Assembly: GCF_000346465.2 (NCBI RefSeq)
Contig: NC_034016.1
Span: 19,393,548-19,457,547 of the forward strand
Origin: Prunus persica
Lineage: Eukaryota; Streptophyta; Magnoliopsida; Rosales; Rosaceae
DNA length: 64,000 nucleotides
Direction: 5' to 3'
Part shown: piece by piece, positions 47,571 to 61,414 of the stretch
Layout of the letters: every line of letters begins with the position of its first letter
Numbering within the stretch: the stretch's first letter is position 1
The notes under the pieces: generated by a model
The model's database searches: none
Seen by the model: only the letters and a program-made list of their open reading frames with translations
Told to the model about the DNA's origin: nothing
Translations under genes and position numbers: made by a program

Positions 47571-48084
47571 GAACTCTATTCTCTTCAAATGCTACTACTA
47601 TGATGAACTTTAGTTTGTAGGACAGGGGGCACATCAGCCTTCCAACAAGAAAGCAGAAAGACATTAAGAACATAAGACTTATTAAGAGAGTCCTCTGCTT
47701 TGGTTTGATTATTTGCCTGGCCCCCGTCTACCCCTAGTTTTCGAGCTCTCGCAGGATCGGAACACACTTGTATGGACTAAAGGGCTTCTGAGATTACGGT
47801 AACTTATCACTACCAGCATCAAGAAATGCATGTTCCTCTTCCATCCTGCATAAAGGAGGAGTTGTACCTCAAGCATCAAGAGGGAGGCTATAGAAGGAAA
47901 TTTAAGGGCTCACCAACAAGCACTTTAAGATCTATATTAACTATAATGCAAATACTTCAAAAACAAAATAGTTAATGATCATCATGTGTTGCGCTTGAAG
48001 TTTTACCATTCTTTGCTGGTTTGCAGGACTCATGCATAGGAACCAAAATTGTTTTCACATTCACCTTTTTCAGGATGAATTTGT

Positions 48085-48215
48085 TGCACCAGTGAGTGAC
48101 TGATCATATTATTAGGAATAATTCTATTTGTGGTATGTTGCTTTCTAATGTTGAAAGAGGTGTTGAGTTTAAATCTCCCTCCCTCCCTCGTTCATTTAAA
48201 AAAATAATCGTCATC
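48085..48215 (+). mobile_element. Possible SINE fragment
   Basis: A box-B-like TTGAGTTTAAATCTCCC is followed by a pyrimidine repeat and an A-run. The A box is weak, so this is tentative. Confidence 0.25.
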
Positions 48216-48734
48216 AATTTTATTGCTGCTGTTCATCATTCTGGTAGTTTCTTCAAAACTCATGCAATATTGTTCTCAATCTTTCCCTTTTCCTATTATA
48301 AATTTTTTTCTTTTCGGGTACATTCATCCCGTATAAATGACAAGACGAGAATCCTCGTGCCTTGGTTATGGCTCATAGCCTCATACCCAACACATAAAAT
48401 GGCAACAAGAACACCGAATATATGAAGCTCATTTCGTAATAACTTTCATTGAATGTTAATTCCAAAACCTTTCTTTTTATATATAAACGCTGTTTGGGAA
48501 AATTTCAGATTACAATATGTGCGCTGTAACACTAATTGTTTCCCACAAAATGCACTCTCTACCTCCAAACCAGACACGCATGAGAATTTGAAAAAGAATA
48601 AGAAAATACAAATATGTGAAATAAAATTAAAAAATACAAGTCAAAATGCATTCACACAATATACAAAATACACAACAGATGAACGAGGCAACAACCACCC
48701 AAACCCACAATTCGTACCTAAATGAACCGATCCG

Positions 48735-51700
48735 CTAATCGTGGTTAGTGTCTATCGACGACCCTGTCCTGGCCTGCGAAATTCGATTCGCATATATAGT
48801 CACCAACCGTAACTGTGTGCTGTTGAGCCCCTCCAGGTATGGCAAGAATGCTTTTCCAAGCATGATATATATATCGACTAAACAGAAGACGACAGTCTGC
48901 ACGACATAAATGAAACAAATTCAGTCCCATTAGAGTAGGCCTGGGCCTTTATATAATTTAAGGGATACGGATCAGACAAACAATAAACGTTACCTTGCGA
49001 ACATCAGCACTCTGGTTTCCGAACGCTTCAAAAAGTGCAGGCAAAAATGATGGTAATTGAGCCATTAGTTCATCTTGTGAAAGCCGGCCTACAAGCTGAA
49101 GAAAAGAACAAGTGGCTTAGCAACATATTAGTTGATTAAATTAAACACCAAATTAAAATGGCGATGCAAAGTTTTTTGAAGAAAACAGATCACTTCTTTC
49201 ATCTGGAATAGAGTTGATTGTAAGATGCTCAAGACAGTTTCTAAAAGGACCAGAATAAATCATAAATATAAATAAAAACCCCTGCTAAACTAAAATTTAT
49301 GTGTGAAATCAATAGTCACTAGAAACCAACTACTACAGCTCCAATACATGAAAGTAAAATACCTTTGTCAAACAGTTAATACAGGTAACAAGAGTTTTCT
49401 CATCTTCAGTTACCAATAAAGGGACAATAACCTGCAGCATCAACAATTGACAGCATCATCAATGGTGATCACAACAAAGTAGAGGGGAAAAGCCAAACAA
49501 TAAACTCAAAGGTTTTCTGATTTTTATTTTATTTTTCTGTGCCCCTTTTTGGTGTGCTAATAAATATTTGATAGGGTTCGTATAGACAAGTTATATAAAT
49601 ACATACACTTAAACATCTGAATGGATCATACTGGGACAAAACAATACTCAAGCAGTGCTCCGATTCATTTGAAACCTGAACATGAATTTAGATTAGTTTG
49701 AGACATAGAAAACAAAATAACCGTAGAATAAAAAGAACTAGTTCAACAAGAGTTACTTTGGGAACTACATCCTTCGTAACATGAAGCAGCTTCTCAATTA
49801 CAATCTCAACAGAATCTTCCATGGCATCTTTCTACAAACAAATAAAACCAATATTAGGAATAAAACATTACAATACATAGGAACTAAATACTTTTCACGC
49901 AACACATATCCAGAAAAATAAATGACAGACCTGGTTCTTAAGCATTTCAATGATCAATGAAAGAGAGAGTTCCCGAGTTGAGGAATCAAAATCATCCAAT
50001 ACCTCAAGTACAACTGTCAAAATCTGATTAAAATACTGCACATATACCACAAAACAATTATTAATATAAGATTGAGAATACTCTGGTGCATACATCATAC
50101 ATTTCTAGTTTTATACACACAAACAGGTTTATATGTAGTTTGTTTCTCTAGTGCAATAACAAAGTGTGACGCCCCTCATCCCATAGACTTCACTGCGCAG
50201 TCAACACAATCAGCAGCACATGGTGATTTTTGTCATCCCCTAATTGAAATCCATGTTTCTACATAATACATGTCACTATTATATCAATTATTAAACCAAT
50301 TCTCGATGTTGGTGTGACCCTCAATGCTAACACCATTCCAAGGCTTTGTCTTTTTCTTTTTTCAAACACCAAACGCTTCAAAATCTATCACACAAGATTT
50401 ACAAGCATTTAATAAATCAGGGAAGGGTAAAAAGTACAAATATGGATCAGTTGTAACATTATCCATTTTCTCTTGATCAATAATAACCAAACATTTGTCA
50501 ACTTCTCAGTTTCTAATTCATTGCAAGCACTCCCTGTTTTTCATCTTTATATATTCCATATCTGTGTTTTATATATAACTTTTAAAAACTTTACACATAC
50601 ATTGAATACGAGAGAAAGTGTGTCACAGGTCAGGACTAACCAACCTTGGTCCAAACAGAGTGCTCATTAGCTATGGAAGCTTCAATTAACTGTTGAAGTG
50701 CATCACGTTTACTTGCCGTAGGACTTTCCTCAGTTCCATTGCCAATCTATACACACACATGCAAGTAACAGAAAAGTAAATATACAACGGTAAAGCTCCA
50801 GAAAGTGTAAAATTATATCAATATTGACTGTTTAGAGAAGTAGATTACTCGTGAAATTATCCAAATAGGTTTTCATCACGATAATAACTGTTCAGAAACA
50901 TAAAAAGTGCTAAAACAAAATACTAATAACAGACTTAATATTTCTAACGAAAAATTTGAGCTAATTATGTCAAAGAACTCACCAGGTGAAGTATCTGAGG
51001 GATACTGGGACCTGTGTCTGGTGTAGAATTAACTTTCAAAGCTTTAAGTTTTTCATGATTAGGCTCCAAGTCAGTGGGAGCTTCACTATCATGCCCAATG
51101 TTTTCACCAACCCCCATATGGTCCAAGCTCATAAGACCATTAACGTCCATGCAAGGAGTAGCAGACAAGCCTTCCAAATTTACTCTACCATCAATATTAT
51201 CCAGTGGGCTAGTCCACGATCCCAAGTTCTGACTCACGGGATTGATTGTGTAAGACAGATCCTTCGATTTTGAATTGAGAACATCATTGTTGGAACCAGT
51301 CTCAAAATTCTGATACAAGTTCTCCCGAGCTTCATCAGAAGCTGTTTGGCCAGCATTGCCGGTGACAATGGCTGATTCTTGGGTTGAACTCCACTTCCTG
51401 CCACCATCACTGTCAACAGAACCAGCAGAGTACCTCCCAAAGAAGTGACTCTTCTTTGAGACACTAACATATCCTTCTTCAGAAGATGTTCCAACTACAT
51501 CAGACGGATCATAAGAAGACTTTAGGCGCTGTCGCTCTTTCTTGTTTTGCAAAAAGTTCATAAGGTCCACTTCAATGCGAGGAGTATACTGTTTCAAGGC
51601 TCTTCTCAAAGAATTTTGTTCTTCAACTGACAAACTAAGAATAAAATTCAAGACTGATATTGAATCAAAGTGGGAGTAGACAGATATTATGCATGTAATG

Positions 51701-54700
51701 GCTGCCTCCTTTAGTTTAGTATTTTTATCATGGACCAATGGTGTCAACTTAGAAAGCCATAATTTAAGGATGCCACTGTTACCAGAACCTTCAGTATTGA
51801 TTGAATGCTTGTTAAAGGAACTGATAGCAAATTCAATAACAGCTAATTTGGCCTTTGGCGACCGCTGCTCATCTAGTGAACGGAGCAAAGCAGGCAAGAG
51901 GGAATCTACACTGTAAGTTTTGCTAACAATATCCAAAGTTGTTGAGCAAGGCTGCCTGACTAACTCCTTTGGGTCAATTAACCGTGAGAAAACATGGGGT
52001 AAGATCCTTTCCATGTAACTTTCGAAGGGCTTACGACAAGATGGAATAATATCTGCAAGTGTTGAAAGAGCTGCTTGTGCAACTTTATGGTGGGGATCAT
52101 CCAAGTGTTGGAAAAACAACTTCATCACTTTCTCAAAATTCTGAATCACTTCTTGAATGCCTTTTGGGCCTTGCTGCAGCAAAGACCGGAGATAATTGAA
52201 TGCGGCAACCCTAGCATTCCAGTCAGAAGATGGACTCAGTCCCTCACTCAGTGCATCATTTAGAGATGTGGGACCTTCTACATAATTGGACATTTCCCCA
52301 AGTGAGAGCTGGCTATCATCAAAACTTCTCCTCCTGCCTGCAGACATCCTTCCAGTCACATTCTTTCTTAAGAGCGGCCTTTGAAAATTGGGGATGTGAT
52401 TGTTATGTGAGTCCCTAAAGTTTCCATCTCTGTGAGGTGAGTCATACTGCCTATCAATTTGAGAGTTTGTAAATCGCCTAGCCTCCCTAATGTCATTGTT
52501 CTCTTCAATGAAACCCCTTTCTTGGCCTCTCTCAGAAGCTCTCTTCATTGTGTATGATGAGACAGTCGGCATAGCTTCAGCTGATAGATTGCTGCGATAT
52601 GACGATTTACCAGAATCTTTGGAAGCTTGAATTTGTGTAATGATATCAGACAAAACCAAGCCACCATTGCGGTTACTACCTTTATTGATACTTGTGGTAG
52701 TTGAATCTGCCATTAAAGAGTTTGAAAGATGATTAGAAGCTGGGACAGCAGCAGGGAATGGTGGATCACGAGATGATGGAGGGTCAACTCCTGCACTAGG
52801 GGCAAAAAGAGAACAATTTAGCCGCTCACAAATGAATCCAATTTTGATAATTCAGACAGCTTTGTTCATTCCCAGGGCTTATCTAAGGCCAACTATACTG
52901 AAATTTACAAATTATACTGCAATGAAAGAAAACTAAGATATAGGCAAAAATATTAGGTACCTAGATCCAGACTTGATGACCGGAGAGTTGAATTATGTTT
53001 CTCAGACAAATCCAAACCTCTAAGCATGCTTTCAATTGCACTGACCTTCTGTTTGCTTGCATGCAACACACTTTCCAGACTACGTTCAGTACCTTTACCA
53101 AGTGATTTAGCTTGTGACAAAAGTAGTCCTGAAGATAGAGAAGTGCCTGAGGATAAACTTGAACTTTTATCCATTGCAACAATAGCTGAAGTTCCATATC
53201 CAGGTAAATTTGAAGCAGCAGAGGGCTGGGGAGTATATGACACACCCCTATCACGAACAGAAGGAGAAGCATGACGCCTATGTATTCCCCCGTCCTCTTC
53301 ATTGATTAACTGTGCAAATCTTTTTAACATTAAAAATACTTCACCTATAAATATAATACAATCACCCTTCTGACAAAGGAAATGAAATGACATACCCTTT
53401 GAATAACAGGATCAAATAGGGAAAATAATCGTCGGGAACGCTCTGGCCATGTTTTTGAGAACATTCTATAGCACATTCTTGCAGTCGATCGGACCTGTCA
53501 ATTTATACACAGAAAGTTCTACATATGAATCCTGAAACATGAAATTTCAAAACAAGTTATAAAAAACAATATATGAATCCTTGATGTGAATACCTCGCTC
53601 ATTGCATCTGCCACACAACACCTTATTAGATCTTCATACAAATCCGCCGATCGTTGTATTTCTGGTGCATCAGCCCAATACTCTAGTATCAACAGTGCAT
53701 AATCACAACACCTACAACACAAGATAAAAAATGAGCCAACAAGAGCATTCTTTTTTATAAAAGATATGATAAAAGAATTGTAAAAAATAAGTAATAGTGA
53801 CGGAAACGAAAACAAACACAAAACTGCACACAGATGAATTGGTGTTGAGGGTTATACCTTGCACGAAGTACTGCATTACGGTCATTCTTTGCACAATCAG
53901 CAATTCGAGGAAGCACACGAGCAACTTTACAATTACGCAACATCTGGAAAGTAATAAAGTGCAAGAATCCTGTTTTAAAGAACAACTTTCTTTTTTCTAA
54001 AAAGGTAAAAGATCAACAGAATTAGAATTACCGTTTTTATGCAATTATCTGCTGACTCTGCAATTACAAGTACAGTAATCACAACCAGCTTGAAAAGAAC
54101 CTGATTACAATATGATAAAATCAGTTAAAACCTTTTCACTTGAGGATTTTTTTTTCTTTTGTAGCGAATACTTGAGGATTGATAATTGGCAAGGAAATAA
54201 TCAACTTACTGGAATGAACATCTCTGCGCATGCCTCAAAATCTCCCAAAAGCTCCTTCGACAAAAAGCACAACAGATGGCAAGCCTAGGAAAAGAAAGCC
54301 AACTAATTAGAACCCCCAAAGCTACATGAACAAGCACAAAACATCTAAGAGGTTATGGACAACATGAACAAGTGCCTTTGAAATTTGTACCACTATTTAT
54401 ACAAATCTTTCCAGAGCTAAATATCCTAATCCAAAAGTCCGGCCAACAACTGCAAAGAATAGCAGGAACTAACCAGAGTCCCCACCTCTGTTTTCATAAT
54501 TTTCTTTAACAGCTTAGGGTAACGGATTATTAAGATATTTATTTGTTCGTAGGGTATTTGATTAAATGCAGTTGCTTGTGCTAATAAACAAACATTTCCG
54601 CTAATATCGATTTCAGAATGAGACAACTATCATATGACAGCAAACTGTTCATAACAGAAAGCTGCAGATTGGTAAAAATTGACTGAATCAATCTCCTAAA

Positions 54701-57700
54701 GGGGGTTCCAGGGTACAGGAAGAAATCAATGAACAGGCACCTGGAAAATACAAAAATATGCTAGCGCACCTGCTTTACTATGCTAGACCTTCGATCAGAT
54801 AATTGTGTGCTCAGAGGGCCAACAAGTTGCTTCAAGAGTCCCCGGAAACATTGATAGTCAGTAGCACCTACATGTATATACGAACTCAAAATATTACAAG
54901 CCGGTAATCTTTTCGGAAGATACATGCCATTTCACACTATTATTAGTTATAATAAATATACTGAATTTCCGTTATCAACCAAGAAAAGGGGTTAAAGTTG
55001 GGAAAAGAGGGATTAAATGAGGAATCCTGAGAAAAGAGATTTAAAGAACACAATCACACAAAAATACTATGGTTTAACCTAATCAACATAAGTTATGACA
55101 CAAAATTAAGCATAAATATGTTAAGCATTCCAAGAGCAGAAAATGTTCAAGTAGACATGCATGTCTCACACGCCCACCCAGGAAGAATGGGGTAAGGAAC
55201 TGCAATAGAGTAAGGGATACAGACCTCCATATACAAACCCTTCAATTCTCTGCATTGCAGCAATGCGAACTGACCAATCTTTTTCTGGTACAAGGGTAGA
55301 AGCAATTTTCTCAATTTCCCTTATTAGTTCCTTCTCTGAATAAACTTTAATAGGGTCTACGGATTTTTCAGTAGCATCATTTTCCCCTGCATGGGACAAA
55401 AGCGGATAACAATTCAACAGATATCAATTATGCAAACAATCAATGTTACCACTTCCACAGATAAGGCAAGAATATTTCGTGCAAAATCCAAACCATTCAA
55501 ATCACTACATGTACAAATGCTTTTTATAGTGCCTATATGTTTCAATAGCACCCAGTACCAACATGTTCTAGAAATGAAATTACAACGTCATAAATTTTGC
55601 AATACTACCACATTAAATCCCATCATCCCACAAAATATTTTTAAAATGGCCTTTCATCATATTGTATAAAGAGAACAAATCAACCAACTTTCACAACTAA
55701 AAATTATGACAACCCATGGGATATGAAAATTGAAAGTAACGGGTTCTTCAAAACTTACCAACATATTGTTTCATATAAATGCATACATGTACACTACTGT
55801 AAATTTATCACTGAATAAATTATGTGAGTGTACGTAATCTCATGACCTTTTTCAAAACTAAAGGACAAAGCATCCTAACCTCCAAAAAGAGACACCTCCC
55901 TTGAGGAACTTTTGGCCTTTGGACTACTTTTCTTGGGGTTATGGCTCACATGCTTTGTTTCTACAGCACTAAAATTGCTGGAAAGTCCATCTGAGGAACG
56001 AACCTTAGGTTCAATCCTCTCTAGCCTCGCATTAATATCCTTCACCTGCAATTGTACATTTTATAGAAAGAATCAAACCCAAGGAGCAACCCACATCATC
56101 TGACATCCGGAATAATTTGACACATTCATCAATAATAGTTGTTCTACTTGGAAAAAGAAATCTGGGAAAATAAACTGCATATACCATAGACATAGGAAGA
56201 TGGTGCCGCTGAAGTTCATCACGGAATTGAGGCCCTGCCTGTGTATACATCTCCTGGGAATAGAAAAGAAAAAACAAATAAGAATAATAGTCAGATTACC
56301 TCAATAAGTCCAACCCCAACCTAGTAAAGGTGAAAGAAATATGAGAACCAAGTTGATACTGTTACATGACAAACTTTTTATAGAACAAATCAAATTCAAA
56401 GTATAAATCCAGTACAGCAGTACTACTAACCTCAATGCACATTATAGCTGCTTCCCTTACACCAGGATTTGAATCATTCAACATCTGTAGAATCTGTGAT
56501 TCCAAAGAAATATAGAACATTTTTAGTTTGTTTCCCACATTATTTGAACTGGGGAGAAAGAAAAATGTTTATTTTGTTCATAGAAATCAAGAAACTTACA
56601 GGAGGAAGTATAGCCCTCTGAAGTGGAAGTTCAGTTGCTGCAAAAAGTCCAATTGCTGCGGTGACAGTTCGTGCAAACTCTTCTCGAACTCTCCAGCTTT
56701 TGTGTGCCCAGGCATAAGATCCTGCTCTTTCAACAATGATTGTTGGAGAAGAAACCTGCAGCCAAAGAACATGAGATTTAAGCCCCTTTTATCTTTCAGT
56801 GGAACATTTATTTGGAAGCAAACCATGATACATTTTGGGATAACAAAATCAGAAGTGTACTAAAAAGGAATATTAAAATGGTTGGCATCTATTAGCTTTA
56901 ATTAAAAAAACAGGATAACAATTTGATGATGGATCACAGGAACAGTTTCTCCTATCCTATTCCTATGTAATGAAAATGAAGGGTAACTAGCCAGTGTGCC
57001 CACCACACACATGCAGAGATGACTCACAGCAATACTAGTTGCATTAAAATTAAAATTAAAAACCTTCTCTAAAATTATGCTTTGAAAAAAGGCAAAAACT
57101 ATGGCCCAGCAGAATGTGCATGTCTCAAGTCACTGTAGTTTCATCTTTCAAGTTACAGACTGAAATAATGAGGTATACTAAATATGTGTTGAGATATCAA
57201 GTTGTCAAATGATGAACATGACTTCCATTATCCAACAACAAATCTAAGACGCACAGCTACCCAATCAGGTAAATACTTATGTAATAATAACAACCCATCG
57301 TGTCCCTTCTTCATGCTCTTCAGAGAAATTTCAACTTCAAAAGGTTCAAGTATTTATACAGTACAGGTCACTAAGTCTGTTTTCCAAGTGCGCCTCAATA
57401 ATTGAAAATCTGATATTATCCGGCAGGGGTTATCAGCAACCCAATTGGTCAGAATCCATGAGGCGAAGTCAAAAAAATCACAATATCACCAGTGAGAACT
57501 GAGGTGCATCTAAGCTAAGGCAACTAGACCGTACAGAAAAACACCTCTAATAAAACTCTATTGGTCTCTAACTACATACGAAAATTCAGAAACTTTGGAC
57601 AACAATTTCATGCAAACTTGCAAGTTAGGATTAACAAGTTATCATCTTTTAGCATAAGTCTATAATTAGAAACCTCGATGGTTTCGCCACGAGTCTATAA

Positions 57701-58099
57701 TCGCAATACATTTGAGACAATTAGACAAAATGCAGAGGGCAAAAGCGGGAGAGAGTAAAAAAAAACCTCCATGAGAGTAAGCAGGAGTCTCCGAGCGGCG
57801 TCGCGAACAGGCTGTTTTCCATCGCCCAAACGCTCGACGACGGCGGGAACAAGTGCATTAAAGTGGAGCTTGAGGTGGTCGCCGGAGAGCACAGCAGCGG
57901 AGGCTAGGGCTTGCAGAGCGCCCTGAGAGACTCTGAAATTATTGTCCTTGAGAAGATCCATGCAGCAGTCGACAAGCGACGTCACCTCCGACGAACTCAG
58001 GCTCTTTCTCGACGCTTCCAGAAGCTGATGCAGGCGCTCCACTCCGGCCATGCGCTCCTTCGTGTCCTTGGCACGTGCGAGCTCCAGAGCTTCCTCCAT
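48735..58099 (-). CDS. CLASP: CLASP, microtubule plus-end associated TOG/HEAT protein
   Basis: Twenty-one exons from 57767-58099 (first) to 48735-48896 (last), the largest at 50983-52790, were joined in frame and give 1444 residues, close to the usual length of plant CLASP. Order of parts: an N-terminal HEAT/TOG array (about 1-240), a Ser/Lys-rich linker, a second TOG (about 275-500), a Ser/Arg-rich region with the microtubule-binding character of the family, a third TOG from about 803 (SSDWNARVAAFNYLRSLL), and a C-terminal CLASP domain (about 1218-1444) with LSQDELMAQLPSFLPALFEAF and FCLVDIYIMLGKAFLPYL. In plants CLASP stabilises cortical microtubules at cell edges and links them to auxin transport. 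No exon is missing and no stop interrupts the frame. The start is the ATG opening the first HEAT repeat (MEEALELARAKDTKERM). Confidence 0.96.
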
Positions 58100-58480
58100 C
58101 GGAGCAAGGCTGGGGTTCGCTAGGGGCGTGATCTGGTGCGGGCGGGCTCAGATCTGGTGGATTTGGTGTGGAATTAGGGCATAGGAGAGAGGGAGTGATG
58201 AAGGAGAGAGATAAATGGCGTTTGGTGTTGATGGAGTTAGTGAGTGACTGAAAGTGAAATGTGGATAGAGAGAGAATGTGTGAGAGAGATTCGGAGGATG
58301 AGTGTGGCTAAATTCACAGGGTCTTCCCCCGCGTCTGAAGGTTGAAGAAAGATGTTGGTTTAGATTTTAGAGAGGGATAATTTTAGTGAGGGAAAGAGAC
58401 ACAGGGAGGGTAGTTTGGCTTTTAGGCTAGATTGAAGGAGAAGATGAAGCACCTTGTGGTTGAGGGTAGCTTGAAACTTT
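58100..58480 (-). promoter_or_regulatory. CLASP 5' UTR and promoter region
   Basis: The stretch upstream of the start is rich in CT on the coding strand (GAGAG on the plus strand), typical of plant leaders. No clear TATA box was found. Confidence 0.4.
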
Positions 58481-60079
58481 ACCCCTGTTTTCTGTTTAAT
58501 TTACGGATTCTACCACTGTGTTCTTACTGTTTAGTAGTTACTACAGTGAACTGTCACGTCTGTTTATTTAATTATTTTCCGTCTTAATTTAAATATTAAT
58601 CCTAATCGATAGGGTGGGTGACTTGGCCTCAATGTTCAGTTTACTCTTAATTTGGATTGTTAAATCAAACGGATTTTTTTATGAATATTATGGTTTATTA
58701 TCTCCATAATTTTCTAATATTACAATGTGCCTTACAGCTTTAGTTGTATGGTATGTTCTTCTAATAAATAATCTCATATGTTACATTGTTATTCTCTTTT
58801 AGTAAATAATTTGATATTGTGTCGTTAATTTATCAAACGATACCGCATATTAAGTAAGATTGATTGATGTATGGTTCGAACGGCACAATTTGTCAAATTT
58901 ATATGTTATGTCATTAAATTGTCACTTAAGAAAATCATAATAATTTTCTTTAGAAAATAAAAATAATTTCCCAAATTTCACTGTCATTTAATCTGACTCT
59001 TGGGGTAGGCCAATCTCAATACCTAGATGTTAACACCAAGTATGATCTGGGGAAAGCAACACTCATCAATACTTTCTTGCAAAGTTTACAAGTACGAATG
59101 TCATTTTCTTTTGTGTTTTAATCAATTGCGAAACCACCAATTAGGGTTTTTCCAGCCACATGCATGTTTGGTTTACCCAGAATGTTAAAAAATTAGGTGA
59201 ACAAACCAACCGATTTGTATAGTCTAGATGGTAAATTTTCTTTGCAAAAATGCAATGTTAATTAAGTCACCTCCTAATGACAGTTATTAATGAATGAGTC
59301 TTTAAGTAACAAGTTCTAATGAGTAAGAAAAACTCATTAATTTAATTTTGATCGGTTAATAATAATGTTCTTAAACAAAAACTACGGTCATTAAATGGTT
59401 CAAAATATTTTACCTCTTCTACACTAGAAGTTATGTGTTCGATTCTTCCATCTTTCAGTATCACGGTCGAAAATTCATTGGGCAGTTAACATTAGATTGG
59501 GCAATCTCAGAAAATGCAAGTACCTTTCCTCTTCAAAAGCATTGCTTGTTGTTCCTACCTGGCTCTCACATGGAGGACCATGGTCCCATATCTGGAATCT
59601 AAACATTCACATGTTAGAAAAAGAGAGCAATGTTTGTTCATGAACTAATAACAGAAAAGGAACAAGAACAGAGACGTTAGGGGGATAATGTTTGGTTATA
59701 TTCTTAAATATGTTTCATCGTATGAAGCTGCAATTCCATGCAAAGTTTGTCTGTACCAGAATGGCATTGAGTGAAATTATAATATATTTTGTTTGACAAG
59801 TACTGCATTTCTTAATGGCTGCCCAACGTTGGCATCCAGAAGACCAAACCTGAAATATTTTTCAATTGTGGAAATAATCAAACGAGCCATAATCTTCTTT
59901 GTTTTAAATTGCAGAATCCAGGCTGGGAAGATTTCTTCCACCCCCTTGCTTGAATTCATGTTCTTATAAAAGCATTTTGTTGGCATAATTGGATAAATTT
60001 ACTACACCCGTAGTCAGCAAAATTAATTTTAATAGCTGATCCAATGGTTTAAAGATCTTAACAAAATCCGTATTAATGA

Positions 60080-60165
60080 GATCGATAATGAAAGTAGGAG
60101 ATTCAAACACATGATCTTGAGTGTAATAATAACTACTCCTAACCACTTAAGTTGCAAGTCATTTG
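60080..60165 (-). mobile_element. Possible SINE fragment
   Basis: On the minus strand AACTTAAGTGGTTAGGAG resembles a box A and TGTGTTTGAATCTCC a box B, about 30 bases apart. Confidence 0.35.
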
Positions 60166-60368
60166 CAAATCCGTATTAACTTATTATTACGTCATTTAGG
60201 TTGATAATATGGGACCCCATATTTTGGCTGCTTGAAGTCTCTCGAGGCCATGATAATGATGATGATGAGAGATCATGCAGCACAAAATTGATAATAAGTT
60301 TAACCAGAAATGAGTGACAAATTGTTTGTTCACGGGTCATTCAAAAGGTGCCATCATATGATATTTGT

Positions 60369-60374
<6 letters not shown>

Positions 60375-60412
<38 letters not shown>
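60375..60412 (+). repeat. GA microsatellite
   Basis: (GA)n of about 19 units. Confidence 0.92.
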
Positions 60413-60414
<2 letters not shown>

Positions 60415-60834
60415 GGAAGGGGAAGGGGATAAGATTATAAAAGAGGATGATTAAAACGGCCCAAATAAGAAAAAGCCTAACTTCATGACAAATCCTAGCC
60501 AACAACCTCTTCTGGACAGCACGAAATAAAAAGAATATCAAAGGAAAAAAAAAAAAAAGTGGTCCACTTTCACTTTGCTTGCTTCATCATGTTAGGTTAG
60601 CCATACATGCTTAATAGTTTAATACTTTAATAATCAAAGTAGGGATGGTGCCAATATGTTTACAAATAGTTTGACCTTTACAGGTTGGCTTGGCTCATCA
60701 GGGTTGTTGGGTAAGATCAGCTTGGGCATCAATATTCAATACTGTACTTAATAATGTTCTTCTTCAGCAATTGGATGAGCAATAATCAAGATTGTGAATC
60801 TTGCAGATCTGCAACAGTGGAGGAAAATATGAGT

Positions 60835-60960
60835 TTTTCTAAGGACAGCCCGCCCACGGACCGTGTATACGAGTGTGGGTCGCATAGTGAGATCCAAACT
60901 AATATACAGCTGACAGTCACCGACGCGCACTTGCTACCATTGCACCATACCCTCTAGTGC
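60835..60960 (-). mobile_element. Possible tRNA-derived SINE
   Basis: On the minus strand GGGTATGGTGCAATGGTAGC closely resembles a tRNA box A, and TAGTTTGGATCTCACT could be box B. The block is more GC-rich than its surroundings. It does not fold as an obvious complete tRNA. Confidence 0.4.
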
Positions 60961-61414
60961 TAGGAGCAACAATTTGCTTGCTGTTGTGATGTTTACCTTT
61001 GCATCTTAGTGCTAGCGACTGGCGGCAACAACAACTTACTCCTTTATGCGATGGATTCTTTCCTTAGCCATGGATGTGACTGCTACATAAATCGCAATAA
61101 CCCCTTCAACCTTTTATATGGGAGGTCCAAACTTAAGCAGTTCATGCTAATACAATCAAATCAACCTTGAAAACAAAATCGATATATTTTACAACACATG
61201 AAACTAGTACATTTGGACAAGAACTCACAACTGAAGCCTAAAATTACTTGATATAGCTATCACAGCCGGGAAGGCAGGTAAATAATATACACAATCACAT
61301 TAATCAGCCTAATACCTGCTTAGTTTTGTTGCACAGGGGAGAAACTTTGGCAACTTCAGTGGGTGATTGGCATAAGATAGTTGAATGAAAAATATATTAT
61401 GAGAGCCATCCCGT

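Larger units (their letters stand above)
45720..48734. other. 3-kb spacer with repeats and an assembly gap
   Basis: Holds a 48-bp tandem repeat, GA/CT tracts, a 100-N gap and a ~127-bp duplicated block. No gene is supported. Confidence 0.55.
58481..61414. other. 2.9-kb spacer between CLASP and TONSOKU
   Basis: AT-rich DNA with a (GA)n tract at 60375-60412 and two tRNA-like repeats. No gene supported. Confidence 0.5.

Noticed and set aside
60835..60960. Functional tRNA gene
   Set aside because: The box-A similarity is good, but no acceptor stem pairing or normal spacing to a box B could be found; treated as a SINE-like fragment.
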